Notes under the pieces: generated by a model
What the model saw: the letters and a program-made list of their open reading frames with translations, nothing else
Database searches by the model: none
What the model was told of the DNA's origin: nothing
NCBI RefSeq assembly: GCF_014356525.2
Contig: NC_052516.1
Location: forward strand, 28,440,854-28,504,853
DNA length: 64,000 nt
DNA from: Nilaparvata lugens
Taxonomy: Eukaryota; Arthropoda; Insecta; Hemiptera; Delphacidae
Direction: 5' to 3'
Position numbers and translations under genes: made by a program
Shown: positions 35,101-43,677 of the stretch, one piece after another
Position numbering within the stretch: the stretch's first letter is position 1
Layout of the letters: each line of letters begins with the position of its first letter

Positions 35101-38100
35101 GTTTAGTGTTTTCTTTCTTATTCACAATAGATTATTGATTGATTGATTGATTCTTTATTGATTTATGCAATAAGTACATCATCAAAATGATAGGGAGAGT
35201 AAAATAAGGCAACCTTGTGCTATTCCTCTCCCAAATTTAGATAAGGTTACACATAGTCCAAAAAAGGTTTAAGTCTTGTAGTTGTTCACTTTACAAATTT
35301 CTGAGTCCTCAATTATCTTCACAAAGTAGATTTTTAAATTTAGATGTTTCAAAACCAAACATAGAAGATATATTTCACATTGTTTTCACTGGAATAGGAT
35401 ATGCACATAAAATATAATATTATATCACATAAAATATTCACATAGAAGTCTTGTAGAACTGTATCGAAAGACTCTTCAGATCCATTCTTGAATTATATTT
35501 AATAGTCAGTATTTTTATCTAGAGATTGAATCAAGACAAAAAAAAACAAATCAGCAGGCAATGACAAATCAAAGAAGTAAGTGGAATAACTGTGATTAGA
35601 ATTATTCAAAAAGTTTGTTATTGTTGATGTCATCCCACTCTTGATGCAAACATTCCTGTTAAACAACTTTCAAGGTGGCATTCTGGAATGTCAAGTTTAG
35701 GGTGTGGTTCCAACTTCCAATCGTATTCCCCAATAACCTTCAACTTCCTTTATTTAGTATTAGCCGAAGAAGTTGTCGCATACTGAACCTAACTTTGTTA
35801 TTTACAGTTTTTCACTCTTTCTAATATTCTATCTCCTCCTCTTCTTCTTCTTTTCCAAATTTTCAATCGTCAACTTTTTGTTTCAAACGCTCATTATTCA
35901 TATTTTACCCCGTTATCAGTATTCACTGATTCATATTCTTCTAACCTTCCATCTTCCATCTCCCACCCATCCGAATCATCTCATCTCTTTCTTATCTATC
36001 TTTTAATCTATACATTTCTTTATCTTCTACTTTCCGAATCTCCTATTTCTGATTGGCATTCAATTCTAACTATTTTTTATGTTGGTATTCTCCTTTATTT
36101 TGTTCTCTTTTCTATTCCCCTACATCTACTCTTCATTTCCCCTTATTCCTCTATTCTCGTTGTCATTCTCTCTCTCTCGCGCTCTCTTTCACTATGTCCC
36201 TTCTTACTTCATCATCACTCTCGTTATCCTTTCATTTCTCAGCCTGCTATTTCATACTATCCAATCATTCTTATACGTTGCACTTTCTTATTAAGACATT
36301 TTTATGTACTTTTTGTGATTTTTAATATTAATTTTGAATATAGTTATTATATTATCGTAACAGCATGTTTCGTGATTTTCGTGTTTTGATAATTTGTTCA
36401 GATAATCAATAATGTATTATGTATCTGATTAGGAGAGTAACTCCTATTTGTATGAGTACTTTCTCATGAACAAATAATAAAACTATTTGATTTCATTTAC
36501 ATCTTCCAATACCTTTTTTCTTCCAAGGTTCTTTTCCTCCCATTTATCCAATTTCCAATAACTCAATGAAACATTCAGAACTTTAGATCCAGTATCAAAC
36601 TGCTACGTGTGCTGAAGAAGGGCCTAAACACAATACCACTGGAAATTCTCGATACTTCAAATAGCAGAACATTCAAGACACTACTGAGGAATTGGCTACA
36701 AGAGAGATGTTTTTACAGTTTTTTCCATATACAGTGTGAGAAATGACCCTAGTGAAATTATAATAATAAGATGATGTCATCTTTATTTTGACTTCAAATA
36801 TTCACGGACATTTTGATCACCTGACAAATTCTATGATTTTATTGTAACTGACAAATGCGAAAAATTAATGTAAAATGTACATGCATGAATTAATATTATT
36901 ATTATCACCTGATATCTTTATTATAATAGATATCGATGTGCTATTTCTATGGTTTTTTATATAATGTAAAACTTGACTCCTCCAGTCAAACCTTCTTTAG
37001 AAGGTTTTGGAGAATTTATATTTCGTCTGGTTTATAATATTTTAAATTTTCCACTGAGAAGGAATCTTCTTATCTTTTGTCATTCTTGCTTTTTAATATT
37101 CTTCATTTGTTTTGTTTGTAAGATTTCTTCTTAAAAGTGTATTTTTCATTTTTGTTTGTTATATTTTTTATAATAAACTCCCTTCTTCTGGGGGTACCAG
37201 GACGAAGGAAAAAGGAAAGGAACGGATTATTATTATTATTATTTTTATTATTATTATTATTAAACAGAGAAACTTACTCAAGAATGCACTAAATGTAATG
37301 TAATTAATGCGCTGTATATGTGTGTAGAACAGCAATCTGATACTGACTTATCATAAAACCACTTCACTTGAAGCCAATTGGCTACTTTATTAGAATTAAT
37401 AAAAACAATATAAAAGCATAAAGTACCCTTTTATTTATGACTTATCTAATTATTGACAAATTTCAAGTTAGAATTGAATCGATCGATACAAAAATTCGTG
37501 GTTATAAATTCAATTTTATACTTCATAGGGAAGTATACATATATTTACACCTACCTAGCATTATGCACCAATACATGCGGCGGTGGTCCCCCAAGCTCTG
37601 AGTAGGCGATTGCGCCCCGCAGATCATGTACACTACGCCTGTGTTCATAGGGAGCCGCATTATGCCTCATCAGCAGTTCTGGTGCGAGCAGGTTGGCCTC
37701 ACTCACACTCTTGCCACGGCCCCCGGCTGGGTGCTGCTGGTGGGGGGGAGGCGGCATTCCACCCCCGCCCCCGGGGCCACCCATCTGTTGTCTCAGGGGC
37801 ATGCTTGGCTGCAAACAATGACATAAATACTGTGACTTTAATAACAGATAAGACAGAAGATAAGATAAGAATTTCAGTGACTTTAATAACGGAAATAAGA
37901 TAAGATGCAAATAAGATAAGAATTTCTTCAAGTTTTATTTTTTATCTATATATTATGAGGTCCACGTTATAATAGCAGCAATTGATTAAAAATTGGTACA
38001 GAAGAAGGAACACTTGTTTTTTACTCCGTGCATTGGGTGTTGCTATCCTTATCTATATTCGACAAAACAGATAGTGCTATCGTGCTACATTGTCACATCG

Positions 38101-40192
38101 TTTCTCAACAATCTAAGATTATAATTTATTAACAAAATATTCAATCTCAATCATGAAAATTATTATTATCATTGGAAAGTATATTTTCTTGAGGAATGAA
38201 ATACTTCTAAACTTTCCCACTTGCATACGAATCAGCTTTAATTCAGCAAGTAGTAGGTCTACTTTTGTTTTGTCACAGTAAAGTAAAGATTTTATTTAAT
38301 CTAGTATTCTTATCATTGAGTGGAGTATTATATACTGTTTCTGCTCTAGATTTATTATATGTAATTTGCTTTATTATTGTTTTGGAAAAATAAAACTGGT
38401 TTGATTGATTGATCATTTTTAACAGAAATGAACAGTTGATATCACAAATATACTGGAATCAGCTATTCAAAAGAGAATCGGCAACGCTTTGTCCTACCTT
38501 TTCCACTGACATTAAATAAAGTTAACCTTACCTATTGGATCTAATCGACCAAAAAATCTATAGATTTCTGCTGCATTTGAACTACCAACTATTGAGAGTA
38601 TTATTATTATTATCGTATGGATGGCTTTCAATGGTGGGGTGACTTAAGGGTAGTTCCACCTCGCCGTATATAGTCCAAAGCCCTAATGGGAAACTGGACA
38701 CTAAGGTTATAGTGAACACAACACTCTATTGAGAGTTATGATATTATAGTATTTGAAAATGTATTCTGTCTGCATTTTGTTCTGTAGTTCTATGGCCCAT
38801 TTTGTTATTCATATAGCTATATTGTAAGCCATTTTAAATTAGTGTTCAGGTATATGCTATCAAAACTGAAAGTTACATGAATGAGCAAAATTAGTTCAAC
38901 ACAGGGATTCAATGCAAAAATACGTGGCGTGGCAAAACGCCACTCCAGTTTGCATTGGGCCATACCATGTTTATAAGGGAGGCGTGGGAGTGGCAAAAGT
39001 CAGTGCCACGCCATCACTTCAGTGTGAATCGGGCTCTACAGTTTCTTTGGCATGGTATCCATATAGATCATCATCTTTATTCACTTCAGTTTACAATCTT
39101 ATAAAACTTCGATAACGCTTATGTCGCGAAAAACAAATCTTAACATCACTCACCCCATGATACGGCGTGTTCCGAAAATCAGGATCACTCCTGGCGCGTA
39201 AATAGTATCCGGGTGGGGCGTGCAAATGTTGCTGACTTGCATGTCTAGCTCTGGGTCGCGGTCTGGCTGCAGTACCGTTCCCCCCTCCACCACCACCATC
39301 ATCACTGGAGTCGTAGCCGCTGCTGCCGTCTCTTCCTCCCCTCACACCATTCGGCGGAAACACCCGAGGTAGGCCGAACTTCAGGTACGTGTACATGTTG
39401 GAACCGAGCGCTGATCTTTAAAAAAATGCATAGAAAAAATTAATTCATTTCCTAATTCAATCTTCTTACAAATTTAATACAATAGCAAAAAAGCAAGTAA
39501 ACCTGGAAAAAAGTATGAATTCAAACCATGATTCAAATATAATAATTCAATTTATATTCCAAAAAATATTTAAAAGAGTACAATGGAGAGCCAGTTGGTC
39601 CTGTCACGCATGATGTGACCCCTTTTTATTATTATTTTTACCTGAGCCTAGAAAAAAATGACCGTCATATGTGGTGGTATTATAGGAATTCCTACTGAGA
39701 AAAATCACTAATCAACTGTTAGAGAGAGTCTCAGATCGTTGAAATCTCAGTTTGTCTAGTTCCCGTTTAAATTATCAATACTGGCCACCACATAATGCGG
39801 CCATTTTTTTGTAGGCGCAGGTCCGGTACATAGGAAGTCCTGCAATAAACCATTTAGCCGCAAATCATCAACTTCAAAAACAGAAAATTAGCTTTTTCAT
39901 AAAGGACGGCCGAATACATTTAGGCAGATGCAAGCAAGGCTTCTTCACTACTTTATTCAAGTTTCATTTTTTTTGTGTTATTACACTTTTTTTATTATTG
40001 TTATTGGTTGTGTTATTACTTTCCTTGCCCTATTACCATAGGTAAGGAAAGTATTGCTTTCCGAAAAAAATTAAGGTACCCCAATTTCTAAATTTCTATA
40101 CGTTTCAAGGTCCCCTGAGTCCAAATAAGTGGTTTTTGGGTATTGGTCTGTGTGTGTCAGTGTGTGTGTGTGTGTGTGTTGTGTGTGTGTGT

Positions 40193-40235
<43 letters not shown>

Positions 40236-40258
40236 TGTGTGTGTGGTGTGTGTGTGTG

Positions 40259-40330
<72 letters not shown>

Positions 40331-42526
40331 TGTGTGTGTGTGTGTGGTGTGTGTGTGTGTGTGTGTGTGGTGTGTGTGTGTGTGTGTGGTGTGTGTGTGG
40401 TGTGTGTGTGTGTGTGTGTGTGTGAGTGTATGTGCGTCTGTGTACACGATATCTCATCTCCCAATTAACGGAATGACTTGAAATTTGGAACTTAAGGTCC
40501 TTACAATATAAGGATCCGACACGAACAATTTCGATCAAATGCAATTCAAGATGGCGGCTAAAATTGAGAAAATGTTGTCAAAAACAGGGTGTTTCACGTT
40601 TTTCTCGAAAACGGCTCCAACGATTTTGATCAAAGTTATACCTGAAATAGTCATTAATAAGCTCTATCGACTGCCACAAGTCTCATATCTGAAAAAATTT
40701 CAGGAGCTCCGCCCCATCTATGCAAAGTTTGATTTTAGATTCTCAATTATCAGGCTTCAGATACAATTTAAACAAAAAATTTTGAGTGGAAAAGATTCAG
40801 CATAAGAATCTCTACATTAATGATCAGTAACATTTTCACCTAAAATTAAAAATAAGCTCGAAATTCGAGAAAATGTGATCATCCAATTGCAAACTGTTGG
40901 CAACTGTTGATTCTATTAAATGATTCACTATGAAGAGATAGCAGACCTCGTGTGTCTCCAGCGTTATCGCCCTGACACCAGCTGGCTCAAATCTTTGAAT
41001 AGTAGACTTGAGATGCGCGGGAACACTAGCGTCAGGTGATCAATTTTCATAACGGCAAGGAAAGTTGTTGAGTGCGCCACACCAGATTTTTTTTTGTTAG
41101 AAGCTGCTGTCGAACAGCTGTTTTTCGCTGGAAGCCTCTCGCTGATGACAAAACATGCATGATGAACATGTGTACACACATGTTCATCATGCTTGTCCTG
41201 ACGTTAGTTGCCAGTCTCCAATTTTCAATTTGAATATCACGAATGTGAAATATCACAATCAATATTATCCAATTATTCTATATTTTCCCTCGTTTAACAA
41301 CATTTGCTTTTCTTTAATGATTCCATGATAGCAAATTTTGATTTGAATTGGAAACTCACTTGGGTCCATAGCGGGGATGACTGAGGATAGATTGCACCGT
41401 TGATTCCCTGAGTTGGAAGTTGCCGTAAGGTAGAGGCGACTTCTCACTGGAGCCCAGGGCCGAGTCTGTGAAATCTGAGTTCAGATTTTGCCTGAAAAAC
41501 CACCACAACATCATATAGTAAATTAAGGAAAGAGAAATAATGTTATCTTGATGATAAGTAATTTTGCACTAATGAATAAATAAACAAATATTAAATCATT
41601 GCACAGTAAAATGTACGATCATAGATATTTGATCTCTTAAAGTCTTCAAATACTTAATAGTCTTCCCAATAAAGACTTTCCAATGACAATACAGAATATT
41701 TGATACTCAGTTCGAATAGGAAATTTATTCTTTGATAGAAGATGGTCAAGTATCTATCATCTATGGCCTGATTTATGATCAAACTTTCAACCGGGTACTC
41801 TCATTTCAGAAAATAATTTCACCTTTTTCTCTTATCTATTTTCTCTTAATAATTAAAGAAATGAATATCTTATCAGTTTTCTTATTTTATTTTGTTATAT
41901 GTTTTGAATATTTTATCAGTTTCCTTCTTTCATTTTGTTATGATTTTGTCCGAATATCAAAATTCTATATGATTTTTTATGATACTTACCCCGGAGTTGG
42001 AACTAATTAACCAGATATAGCCTACGATGCAATAACATAACCCTGTATTGAATATACAATGAAATTGATTGATAAAACATTATCATTACCTTGATAAACG
42101 GTAGAGATTAAACTCTTGAAGAAAGTGCAAAAAATTACTGTGGAGAAAATATCAAACTCTATAATGTAGATTTGATTCTTACAGAAAGATGACCCCAACA
42201 TCACCTATAACTACATACAAGAACAAGATAGAACGGAGAGAGTTTTACAAAATGCAATAATTGAATGAGGGTGGGTGAGTACCAAAATTATGTTATCTAT
42301 GAATTTTAGTTCCAAATGATGCTCCCATCTTACAAATGTTACAAATTATCAAATAAGAATTGAATAATTTCAACTTCGAAATTAGCTCTCACCTGTAGAT
42401 AGACCAAGCATGGAGATCCTCAGAGGCTGAAGGCATCAACCCTGGTGGAGGCATTCCACTCAGCTCCGAAGGAACTTCTGCTATGGAGTACCTCCTCTCC
42501 ATATCCCTCTGTTGGCGACCCACCAT
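16985..42526 (-). CDS. ABCG8: ABCG8-like half-transporter gene (3' end missing)
   Basis: Eleven exons join without a phase conflict into about 701 codons, starting at ATG 42526. Order: low-complexity cytosolic N-terminus (1-345), nucleotide-binding domain (about 346-600), linker with the family-typical DYYLDLVTLDDLSAEAMLES, then TM1 (about 669-688). ABCG half-transporters work as dimers. ABCG8 partners ABCG5 in sterol export in mammals; the insect role is less clear. The ATPase motifs are degraded: the P-loop is MATQVDEGRA (no Gly-Lys-Ser/Thr), the Q-loop Gln is Arg421, the signature is LTDSE, Walker B is LLLDRP (Glu replaced by Arg503), and the H-loop His is Gln542. A degenerate ATP site is known in ABCG8; here all motifs on this chain are affected. 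Roughly 330 residues (TM2-TM6) are absent from the window. Confidence 0.85.
17470..17580. repeat. dispersed repeat tail
   Basis: A diverged relative of 3385-3465 (CAACTCCTATTTG ... GAACAAATGATAAAACTATTTG), with an internal GTAAGTGTAATACTGTAAGT duplication. It lies in intron 10. Confidence 0.45.
17826..18955. repeat. ~112-bp minisatellite in intron 10
   Basis: About nine to ten units. The landmark ATGTCT recurs at 17871, 18001, 18111, 18222, 18334, 18446, 18558, 18670, 18782 and 18895, giving a period of 110-113 bp. Each unit itself has two halves beginning AGTAGCCATTGTCACAT. Units differ mostly by one- or two-base deletions. The array ends about 60 bp from the exon-10 donor at 19013. Open frames on the minus strand are artefacts. 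Confidence 0.95.
19014..19197 (-). CDS. ABCG8: ABCG8-like coding exon 10
   Basis: 184 bp, residues 594-654 plus two bases. The acceptor is GGCTTGCAG and the donor AT|GTCAGT. It encodes DLVTLDDLSAEAMLESSQRI and the linker between ATPase and membrane domains, with a Pro-rich stretch (DPGPPQALPG), then the start of the coupling region (SQAVALL). The AT|G split makes the Met that opens exon 11. Confidence 0.85.
19610..20010. repeat. unclassified dispersed repeat
   Basis: Contains CCGAGCGAAGTGAGATCTAAG, a three-fold AATGTTTAA repeat, and a GGCAAAACGCGGTAATAGAT block. The style resembles abundant insect repeats, but no terminal structure could be defined. Non-coding. Confidence 0.35.
20238..20377. 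mobile_element. short hAT-like non-autonomous element
   Basis: The left end is CAGGGGTGCCCAC and the right end, reverse-complemented, is CTGGGGTGCTCAC. This gives a hAT-style CAGGGGTG terminal repeat on a 140-bp element containing a G12 run near 20354. The 8-bp target duplication is not convincing. Confidence 0.4.
20527..20718 (-). CDS. ABCG8: ABCG8-like coding exon 9 (H-loop)
   Basis: 192 bp, residues 530-593. The acceptor is TTTTTTAG and the donor TACC|GTGAGT. It encodes GRIVVLTIQPPTYEIF, where active ABCG proteins have T-I-H-Q-P; the H-loop histidine is Gln542. LLLSGGRMMYSG and YPCPAFKNPSDYY follow, the conserved end of an ABCG nucleotide-binding domain. Confidence 0.88.
20880..22010. other. 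intron 8; repeat tails only
   Basis: AT-rich. Two retroposon-like tails contain repeated GAATT: 21040-21122 ends (GAATT)n, and 21545-21700 starts with GAATTGAATTGAATTTATTG in the opposite sense. The open frame at 21174-21410 has no recognisable content. Confidence 0.5.
22013..22160. mobile_element. degenerate MITE related to 25617-25768
   Basis: Begins CGGTTGCAAAAAAGCCTGTC and ends AAAATTTAACAAGCTTTTGTG, the terminal sequences of the GTGCCGGTTGCAC element. The interior is diverged but keeps GAGAACTAATTAGAGAAGCC. Confidence 0.65.
22204..22420 (-). CDS. ABCG8: ABCG8-like coding exon 8 (signature, Walker B)
   Basis: 217 bp, residues 458-529. The acceptor is TGCCCACAG and the donor ACAG|GTATGT. 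It encodes the signature region (LTDSEAQRLSLACHLV at 478-493; LSGGE expected), Walker B (ILLLDRPT; Asp502, Arg503 where the catalytic Glu belongs) and the D-loop RSMD (506-509), then IFDTFFLVEFLRQWA. The frame is intact, so this is conserved protein, not decay. Confidence 0.88.
22554..22828. mobile_element. 275-bp MITE
   Basis: Terminal inverted repeats of about 28 bp begin CACTGAACAAATGTTCGACA on both ends, with one or two mismatches. The interior has further inverted CAAACATTT/AAATGTTTG-type motifs. It lies in intron 7. The spurious 189-codon frame across it is not a gene. Confidence 0.75.
22830..23420. other. intron 7; nothing recognised
   Basis: Mixed-composition non-coding DNA between two MITEs, with no splice-flanked coding segment. 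Confidence 0.5.
23425..23806. mobile_element. ~382-bp MITE with TA ends
   Basis: The left end is TAGTGAGGTCCACCTTATAA and the right end, reverse-complemented, is TAGTGAGGTCCACGTTATAA. TIRs are about 27 bp with TA on both sides (TA target duplication, Tc1/mariner-like). Fragments with the same terminus are at 5080 and 37965. Confidence 0.75.
23917..24149 (-). CDS. ABCG8: ABCG8-like coding exon 7 (P-loop end, Q-loop)
   Basis: 233 bp, residues 380-457. The acceptor is CTTGACAG and the donor CAG|GTGAGT. It encodes VDEGRAILDILSG, the second half of a P-loop without the Gly-X-Gly-Lys core. RKRVAYVRSD follows, with Arg421 at the Q-loop glutamine position, then SLSVSQTLAFYSRLRRPPRG. Confidence 0.88.
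24230..24885. other. intron 6; nothing recognised
   Basis: Non-coding, with no terminal repeats or domain-bearing frame. A short repetition of CAAGTGTTC occurs near 24825-24855. Confidence 0.5.
24890..24992 (-). CDS. ABCG8: ABCG8-like coding exon 6 (start of ATPase domain)
   Basis: 103 bp, residues 346-379. The acceptor is GATGACAG and the donor CAAG|GTAAGC. It encodes VRGLDVDGKNNEPLLQSVSF followed by GEILAVMATQ. GEILAV is the strand leading into the P-loop of ABCG proteins. The MATQ-V that follows replaces the canonical glycine-rich loop. Confidence 0.88.
25000..25610. other. intron 5; nothing recognised
   Basis: AT-rich non-coding DNA. The ATTCTAATNATNTCAATAG motif occurs at about 25450 and 25875, either side of the MITE at 25617. 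Confidence 0.45.
25617..25768. mobile_element. 152-bp palindromic MITE
   Basis: The whole element is one long inverted repeat: GTGCCGGTTGCACAAAAG at the left, CTTTTGTGCAACCGGCAC at the right, arms of about 70 bp and a 10-12 bp centre (TCTTATCAGAAA). There are few mismatches, so the insertion is recent. A diverged relative is at 22013-22160. Confidence 0.9.
26040..26275 (-). mobile_element. tRNA-derived SINE
   Basis: On the minus strand, a tRNA-like A box (TTGGTCTAGTGGTAA, 26260-26246) and a decayed B box (near 26190-26202) head the element. An ACCCACGCACAAGC-type tail segment follows. Same family as 60004-60187 and 61500-61690. Confidence 0.75.
26613..26865 (-). CDS. ABCG8: ABCG8-like coding exon 5
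   Basis: 253 bp, residues 261-345. The acceptor is GTTTTCAG and the donor GCAG|GTTGGT. Its first base completes the codon split at the end of exon 4 (AG|A), which ties copy B to this core. It encodes a His/Gly/Ser-rich stretch (GTGHHHPAVLHRHGSHS) and then MSFQVHRGEAFSGAYPHLQ, which leads into the ATPase domain. Confidence 0.85.
26880..27856. other. intron 4; no gene seen
   Basis: AT-rich. Open frames at 27114-27314 and 27542-27853 show no domain and lack convincing splice contexts. Block L1 starts at its end. Confidence 0.5.
27857..29607. repeat. block L1, duplicated at 32945-34702
   Basis: Collinear with 32945-34702 apart from small changes. It ends with ...TTACAGAC followed by the 4-kb element, whereas the second copy runs from the same TTACAGAC straight into copy B. 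It is the left flank of the element's insertion site. Confidence 0.9.
29608..32944 (+). mobile_element. 5' part of the ~4-kb LTR-like element
   Basis: Starts TGTCACAAAG, which folds with TTTGTGAC 15 bases on, immediately after AGAC at 29604-29607. The first kilobase has promoter-like GC-richer DNA (CCATTGG near 29981). From about 30640 diverged and then regular minisatellite units begin. From 31960 it matches 1-984. It breaks off at 32944, so with the 3' part at 985-1663 the intact element would be about 4.0 kb. No retroviral-type protein is encoded. Confidence 0.6.
30640..32490. repeat. 57-bp minisatellite, full array
   Basis: The 5' part (30640-31030, and again at 31300-31370 and 31620-31700) alternates units with a CTTTCTCTTAC...CCTATTCTA spacer, forming higher-order repeats. 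From about 31040 most units are pure 57-mers. About 25 units in all. Open in several frames on both strands (19-residue repeats), with no sign of selection for one frame. Confidence 0.9.
32945..34702. repeat. block L2, duplicate of 27857-29607
   Basis: Joins the broken element at 32944 through a short shared 'ATTGA' and runs, without the 4-kb insertion, into copy B. It is the empty allele of the insertion site (TTACAGAC then AAACAAATAG). Confidence 0.88.
35800..36330 (+). repeat. pyrimidine-rich tract, copy B
   Basis: Counterpart of 2760-3290 in intron 4, differing by short TTC/TCTC length changes that shift the spurious frames. This is direct evidence that those frames are not coding. Confidence 0.7.
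36496..37550. other. intron 4, copy B; nothing recognised
   Basis: AT-rich non-coding DNA matching 3466-4520. The ATT microsatellite near 37227-37260 is longer than in copy A. Confidence 0.55.
37555..37808 (-). CDS. ABCG8: ABCG8-like coding exon 4
   Basis: 254 bp, residues 177-260 plus two bases. The acceptor is TTTGCAG and the donor AG|GTAGGT. It starts PSMPLRQQMGGPGGGGGMPP, then has a charged segment with SVSEANLLAPELLMRHN, and ends HVLVHNA. Low-complexity N-terminal region with no known domain. Confidence 0.85.
39154..39415 (-). CDS. ABCG8: ABCG8-like coding exon 3
   Basis: 262 bp, residues 89-176. The acceptor is TTTAAAG and the donor GGG|GTGAGT. MYTYLKFGLPRVFPPNGVRG is followed by an acidic/serine patch, a Gly run and an Arg/His-rich stretch ending DPDFRNTPYHG. 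The alternative acceptor six bases in would shift the frame, so the upstream one is chosen. Confidence 0.85.
39647..39815. mobile_element. short MITE, copy B
   Basis: Same element as 6807-6972, with the same inverted ends around AAAAAAATGRCCG and CCACCACAT. Confidence 0.65.
40016..40803 (+). mobile_element. dispersed repeat with hairpin end, copy B
   Basis: Counterpart of 7173-7738, with the same hairpin (40016-40051) and body. It is longer only because the internal TG array has grown. Confidence 0.6.
40149..40433 (+). repeat. expanded (TG)n array
   Basis: About 285 bp of TG, interrupted by TGG and TTG at fairly regular steps. The copy-A array spans about 64 bp. Long open frames in all reading directions are simple-sequence artefacts. 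Confidence 0.97.
41157..41192. repeat. perfect palindrome, copy B
   Basis: 17-bp arms GCATGATGAACATGTGT with a 2-bp centre. Short form of 8090-8139. Confidence 0.9.
41360..41491 (-). CDS. ABCG8: ABCG8-like coding exon 2
   Basis: 132 bp, residues 45-88. The acceptor is TTTTTCAG and the donor AA|GTGAGT. It encodes QNLNSDFTDSALGSSEKS, SPLPYGNFQLRESTVQ and SILSHPRYGP. Less low-complexity than exons 3-5 and so probably the most constrained part of the N-terminal region. Confidence 0.85.
42393..42526 (-). CDS. ABCG8: ABCG8-like first coding exon
   Basis: 134 bp, residues 1-44. ATG at 42526 is the first in-frame Met after the acceptor (TTTACAG, exon 5' edge at 42536), so the 5' UTR begins in an unseen upstream exon. 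It encodes MVGRQQRDMERRYSIAEVPS and ends EDLHAWSIY. The donor is CAG|GTGAGA. Confidence 0.82.
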
Positions 42527-42659
42527 CTTGAATTTCCTGTAAACAACCATAAATTTGTTAGTAATGAGACAAATATTCCACGAATCAAACAGAACATTTT
42601 AACGAATCGAACAGGAATTGAACATATAGGAAACGGAGTGGAACAGGTTAAGAAAATCG

Positions 42660-43113
42660 GCCAGGTCATCTTCAAGAAAATTGTGATAGAAATTTAACAA
42701 AATCCATTTTCTCAATAATATGGCAGATCTCCTGCAATTTTCTCAGAGATGAGACTCATGTCAGTTGATAGGGCTTATAAATAGCTATCCAGGGTATAAA
42801 CTTGAAGAAAATCGTTACAGCCGTTTTCGAGAAAACCGTGAAAAAACATAGTTTTTTAGTCATTATCCACCATTTTTTCCGCCATCTTGAATTGAATTTT
42901 ATTAAAATTCTTATTGTAAGATCCTTATTGTATGGTATAAGGATCTTGAGTTTAAAATTTCAAGACAATCGGTTAATTAGGATGGAGTTATCGTGTTCAC
43001 AGACCAATAAATACTCAGGGGACCTTGAAACATATAGAAAACTTGAAATTAGGGTACCTTAATTTTTTTGGAAACCAATACTTTCCTTACCTATGGTAAT
43101 AGGGCGAGGAAAG
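42660..43113 (-). mobile_element. hairpin-end repeat, opposite orientation
   Basis: The reverse complement begins ACTTTCCTCGCCCTATTACC and follows the 40016 copy through GGTCCCCTGAGT, CAAGATGGCGG and CTCGAAAACGGCT, but without the TG array. Copy A keeps only part of it (9600-9803). Confidence 0.6.
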
Positions 43114-43677
43114 TAAAAATTGAGTGTTTTTTTTTAGTTGGATTGGATTTGTAGGCTACAAATGATTGAGTGATCCGTGGTCTAGTGGATAGAGTGCTTG
43201 CGTATCAGCATAGAGATCCCGGGTTCAAACCCTGTCATTACCAAAAGTTTTTTTACCGGATCACTCCCGTGTCATCGGATGGGCACGTTAAATGTCGGTC
43301 CCGGCTGAAGTATGACAGTCGTAAGGCCCATTGACGGCTCAAATTATATATTCAGGCGGTGGGACCTTCCCGCAAGGGACTCCCCACCAACAAAAGCCAT
43401 ACGAATTCACTGTAGGCTACAGTTGGAAATAAAGTGGAGATACCGGTACACTCAACACTCTACAGTGATTTGTCAGAAGTGTAAGCCATATATTTAATGT
43501 ATTCTCTCATACGGCAGGAAGGTATATATACTTACATTAAAAAGTATATAAGATATATTTTTAAAATAAAACTATCGACTACTATTTGATGCTGAACAGT
43601 TTAGGTCAGTGATTCAGAGTCGTTCATTTCTTGACATTTCAAAATTCGTTTCTTCATAGTAATCCACAATTAGTATA
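42871..43677 (+). other. 807-bp segment present only in copy B
   Basis: Copy A reads ATTATCCAC directly into AATTAGTATA. In copy B about 800 bp lie between, flanked by ATCCAC on both sides. It holds the end of the hairpin repeat plus a SINE. Either an insertion with a 6-bp duplication or a deletion in copy A between two ATCCAC motifs. The partial repeat left in A favours deletion. Confidence 0.8.
43160..43420 (+). mobile_element. tRNA-derived SINE (second family)
   Basis: A box GTGGTCTAGTGG at 43177-43188 and B box GGTTCAAACCC at 43222-43232, correctly spaced for an internal pol III promoter. The tRNA-like head is followed by a conserved body (ATCGGATGGGCACGTTAAAT ... GGGACTCCCCACC). The tRNA head lacks a complete cloverleaf, so it is not a tRNA gene. 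Confidence 0.8.

Noticed and set aside
40071..40544. Long His/Thr- and Cys/Val-repeat open frames on both strands
   Set aside because: Translation of a TG/CA microsatellite; copy A has a short array and no such frame.
43160..43240. Possible tRNA gene with A and B boxes
   Set aside because: No complete cloverleaf can be drawn and a SINE body follows; a tRNA-derived SINE.
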